DNA from: Phaeoceros laevis | Taxonomy: Eukaryota; Anthocerotophyta; Anthocerotopsida; Notothyladales | DNA: 21,746 bases | Assembly: GCA_049999765.1 (NCBI GenBank) | Contig: JBNGIQ010008795.1 | Location: forward strand, 1 to 21,746 | Reading direction: 5' to 3' | Part shown: positions 18,985 to 21,746 of the stretch, piece by piece | How positions within the stretch are numbered: the stretch's first letter is position 1 | Layout: each line of letters starts with the position of its first letter | The notes under the pieces: generated by a model | Database searches by the model: none | Told to the model about the DNA's origin: nothing | What the model saw: the letters and a program-made list of their open reading frames with translations, nothing else | Program-made: the position numbers and the translations under genes

Positions 18985-21746
18985 TCAAATGGAGGTGCTA
19001 TAAGGGACGCCTTTGCCCGTCATTCCATCAGTGGAGGAGGGGTAAAGCAGCGTGTAGGGCACCTCAGTCGGGCCCCGGCGGTTTTGGAGAGCCGAGTCCT
19101 TATTGCGATCTGTGATGTTCTTCTCCAACTGCTTGATGGCGCTGCCAAACTCATCGAATGCCGCCTGCACCGCCGGGTCGGAGGTCCAAATGCTGCTTCG
19201 CCGTTGCCCCAGGTACTCCTCTTCTGTGGAATGTGTGGACAGGATCTCGATGGTGGTCATCACGCTGAGAGCGGCGCTCTTCTTGGTGATGCTGGTGAGC
19301 AGAAACTTCTCCGGGTCAGCCAGCAGCTCCTTGTGCTCCGGGGATCCGTCCTCCGGGATGAGCTTCCGAGTCTGGGAAGGCCTGTTGGGCGGGTACCCGG
19401 CGTAGGCAAACTGGCCGAAATTGACTGCGGCATGGTGAGGGCCTGCTATCCAGAAGATGGTGGCCAGGGTGTGCGCTAGAGTTTCCAGGTTGTCCAGCTT
19501 GGGCCACCAGCTCGCTTCCCTCAAGTCTCCGTGCCCTACTTCAACGATTTCCTTCCACCAGGCTTGCAGCTCAGTGTCAGCTTTCACCGCTGCGTCGGAG
19601 CCCTTGTATGCCAGCTTCACGTAGTTGGTGGTCCACTTGAGGATAGCGTCCCACAGCTCCAGCCCATCCTTGGCGAAAGGGTAGTCCTCGATCACCAGCT
19701 TCACTCCTCCAGGGTAACTCTTGTCTGCCTCCTCAGCCATCCCTCTGTGTGTGCCATAGCTAGCTAGCTTTAGGGTTCTGATTTTTTGGAACTTTGGATT
19801 TGCAATTGGCAGCTGGGAAGATCGGGGTTTGTTACCTTGCAATGAGGTCTTGCGGCAGTGCTTGTCTGTCAAACCTCCAGCGGGCTCCGTAGACTGCTGA
19901 ACTCAACTCCATGCAGAATTTACCCGGAGTGAAGGACTTCTCTATGATCCCGTCAGCGCAGATGAGTGTCTGACGTGCAGCTCCGTTGATGTTCACGGTG
20001 CCTTTGAAGGTGGGTAGAAGGAGGACGAAGACTGGATGCATGGCACTAAGCTGCCTGTTGCTGGCAATGATGATGGGTTCTATGGCTGCATGTGTCTCCA
20101 CCCTGTACAGGCATAGATGGTCAGCTGTTGTTGCAAAAGCAGTGCGTACTCCAGCAGGGAGGCAAGCAGGGTGATGGGGACATACCAGTGACTGATGAGC
20201 TCATGGATTCCGAAATCGACAGTGTTGGCGTGGATCTTGGCCAGCTCCCACGACCAGTCTCTGTTGGACCCCGGGCCATTTTCACGGATTTGTTGGTGTG
20301 GAGCTGTGAACACCCTGATGGAAGCCTCCTTTCTCTCTGAAGGGGGCAGCGCCAGCTCTATGGCAATGACCTTCAAGGTGCCCTTGCTGGTGAGAAAGAG
20401 AATGCTCCTTGGGGCGTACCCTTTGCCGTTGCCCTCCTTGTTTTGTGCCTCGATGAAAGGTAGCAGAAGGTCGTGGAGGTCTATCTTGAAGAGCCTCTTT
20501 GCCTTGATGGCCTGGGGGGATGGGCACAGACAGACAGGTCTTTAGAGTTATCATCAGCATCAGCTACAAATTTGAAGGAGCAAGTCTGCCTTGCAAGAAG
20601 CAGTTTCTGTCGGTCACTTGAGCAACTGTGAGCCCTTCCAGGTAAGGAAGGATGTGGTTATCGGTCAGAGCAGATGCAGGTCCATACACCTCGGAATCCA
20701 GCGCGCTCTTAGGAGGGTATTCCTGAAATTGAAGGTGGCCAGGCAAGAAATTGTCAGCATCTTTTCATCCAGGAACTCATATACATGTGAGGCAATCAGT
20801 ACACATTGTACAAGCTTAGCTTGGCAGAGGCAGTACTCACTCGGACAATCTCGAGCATGAGGGGGTTGATGCCCGCTAGGGCCTGGCGCCCAAACTCTTC
20901 ATCACGACACCACGCTGTTTCGTCAGCTGCAAACGGTTCCAAGAAAAGAAAGTGTCAATGATATGTTGCTGCCCTTGTCGTAGAAAGAAGCTTGCACCTC
21001 AATCCTCATTCACAAAATGCCCCAGTGAAAATTAACTCACCTTCGATGACTTGAGGCACCGGGTACTTGATAAGGCTCTTGTCCTCTCCGTCGGCATTGA
21101 GAAAGTGCTTGAGGAAGACGAAGGGGTTGAGCCAAGTCGACTTATGCCGCTGCAGCTCGGCCACCGGGATGCATCCCGCGAGGTCGATGCCCCGGTCGTA
21201 GAGCGCCTTGACGTCCTCGAACGACTCGAAATCGTCGGGCGCCGGCGTGGTGTCGAAGTAGTTGTAGATGCCAGGGATGACGGAATGTATAGCCGCCTTG
21301 AACGCGTCCCCGAGCACACTAGACACCTTCTGCCTGGTGAAGATCTCGTCGCGAGGCGCGTAAAACCGGTCGACCAGGATGTTGCCGCTCCCGCTCTCCA
21401 GATCCGGAAACATCTCGGACTTGGGCCGCCCGGTCCTCATGCGCCGGGGATATGGCCGCTCCCGGCTGTTCCCCAACACGGGGCGGATGGTGGCGGCGTT
21501 GGAGTCGGGCTTGCTCAGGTCGTTGTAGACGTCGTAGTCGTAGACGCGGTCCCACTTCTGTCTCCGCCCCGTGCCGTCGCCTCGCTTGGTCGCCAGCTCC
21601 TGCTCCCGAAGGTGCTTGATCCCCGCCGGGGTGTCCCCGGGGAGGTAGGCCTTGTTGCTGAAGAAGATGCGGTCGACGTAGGAGTACTTGGCGGCGGGAT
21701 AGACCACGGACTCCACGAAGAAGTGGATGGTGCGCGATCCTGGGAG
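18985..21746 (-). CDS. Lipoxygenase, 5' end beyond the window
   Basis: A linoleate/linolenate lipoxygenase: it adds O2 to polyunsaturated fatty acids using a non-haem iron, feeding oxylipin synthesis. Six exons in phase: 21746-21041, 20926-20841, 20722-20618, 20511-20186, 20102-19836 and 19744-18985, giving 749 residues. The window begins in the C-terminal part of the PLAT domain ([11 protein letters not shown]); the true start lies outside. Then come [49 protein letters not shown]. Iron ligands are all present: [10 protein letters not shown] (two His; the intron splits the Trp codon), HHAAVNFGQ (His and Asn) and the C-terminal Ile of YSTSI. Ala precedes the conserved Arg in GAARQTLI, the residue linked to S-stereospecific products. 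9- versus 13-specificity and plastid targeting cannot be judged here. Introns are 73 to 117 bp. No damage is seen. Confidence 0.93.
21696..21746 (-). repeat. Right inverted repeat, inside lipoxygenase exon
   Basis: This is the inverted partner of bases 1-51, identical at 50 of 51 positions. Here it is part of an intact lipoxygenase exon, so this is the parental copy and the left one is the fragment. Confidence 0.9.

Noticed and set aside
1-21746. tRNA, rRNA or conserved small-RNA genes
   Set aside because: I looked for cloverleaf signatures and rRNA motifs by eye and saw none; a covariance-model search would settle it.

Overview
This is nuclear DNA of a land plant, most likely a seedless one such as a spikemoss (Selaginella-like). 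The evidence is intron-bearing genes with short GT..AG introns (about 70-230 bp), plant-specific families (DUF247, plant lipoxygenase, plant class 3 lipases, an RTL-type RNase III) and a chromovirus-type retroelement remnant. I see no bacterial operon, CRISPR array, rRNA or tRNA. The species is inference.

Layout. 1-51 is a fragment of lipoxygenase coding sequence that repeats the last 51 bases of the window in inverted orientation. 400-1395 (-) is a broken copy of the CAF-1 p60/FAS2 histone-chaperone gene. 1808-3226 (+) encodes a secreted two-module protein interrupted by two in-frame stops. 3510-4230 (-) is a deleted lipase pseudogene containing an assembly gap that looks artificial. 4510-4892 (+) is a fragment of a possible F-box/kelch-like gene. 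6004-9219 (+) is an apparently intact nine-exon RNase III gene with two catalytic domains, lying in an AT-rich island behind tandem promoter repeats. 10744-12618 (-) is an intact membrane-associated class 3 lipase. 13428-13673 (-) is a retrotransposon chromodomain remnant. 13755-14470 (-) is a second, frameshifted kelch-like fragment. 14691-16130 (+) is a second type of class 3 lipase with two frame breaks. 16875-18383 (+) is an intact two-exon DUF247 gene. 18985-21746 (-) is a lipoxygenase gene running off the right edge.

The window mixes four genes that look functional (RNase III, lipase, DUF247, lipoxygenase) with gene debris that is densest in the first 5 kb. The lipase/kelch-like pair occurs twice, once degraded and with the kelch part inverted, so local duplication and rearrangement shaped the region. 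A class 3 lipase (fatty-acid release) and a lipoxygenase (fatty-acid oxygenation) could act in the same oxylipin pathway, but their proximity alone does not show this. All exon borders were read by eye from splice sites, reading phase and family similarity remembered without a database search.
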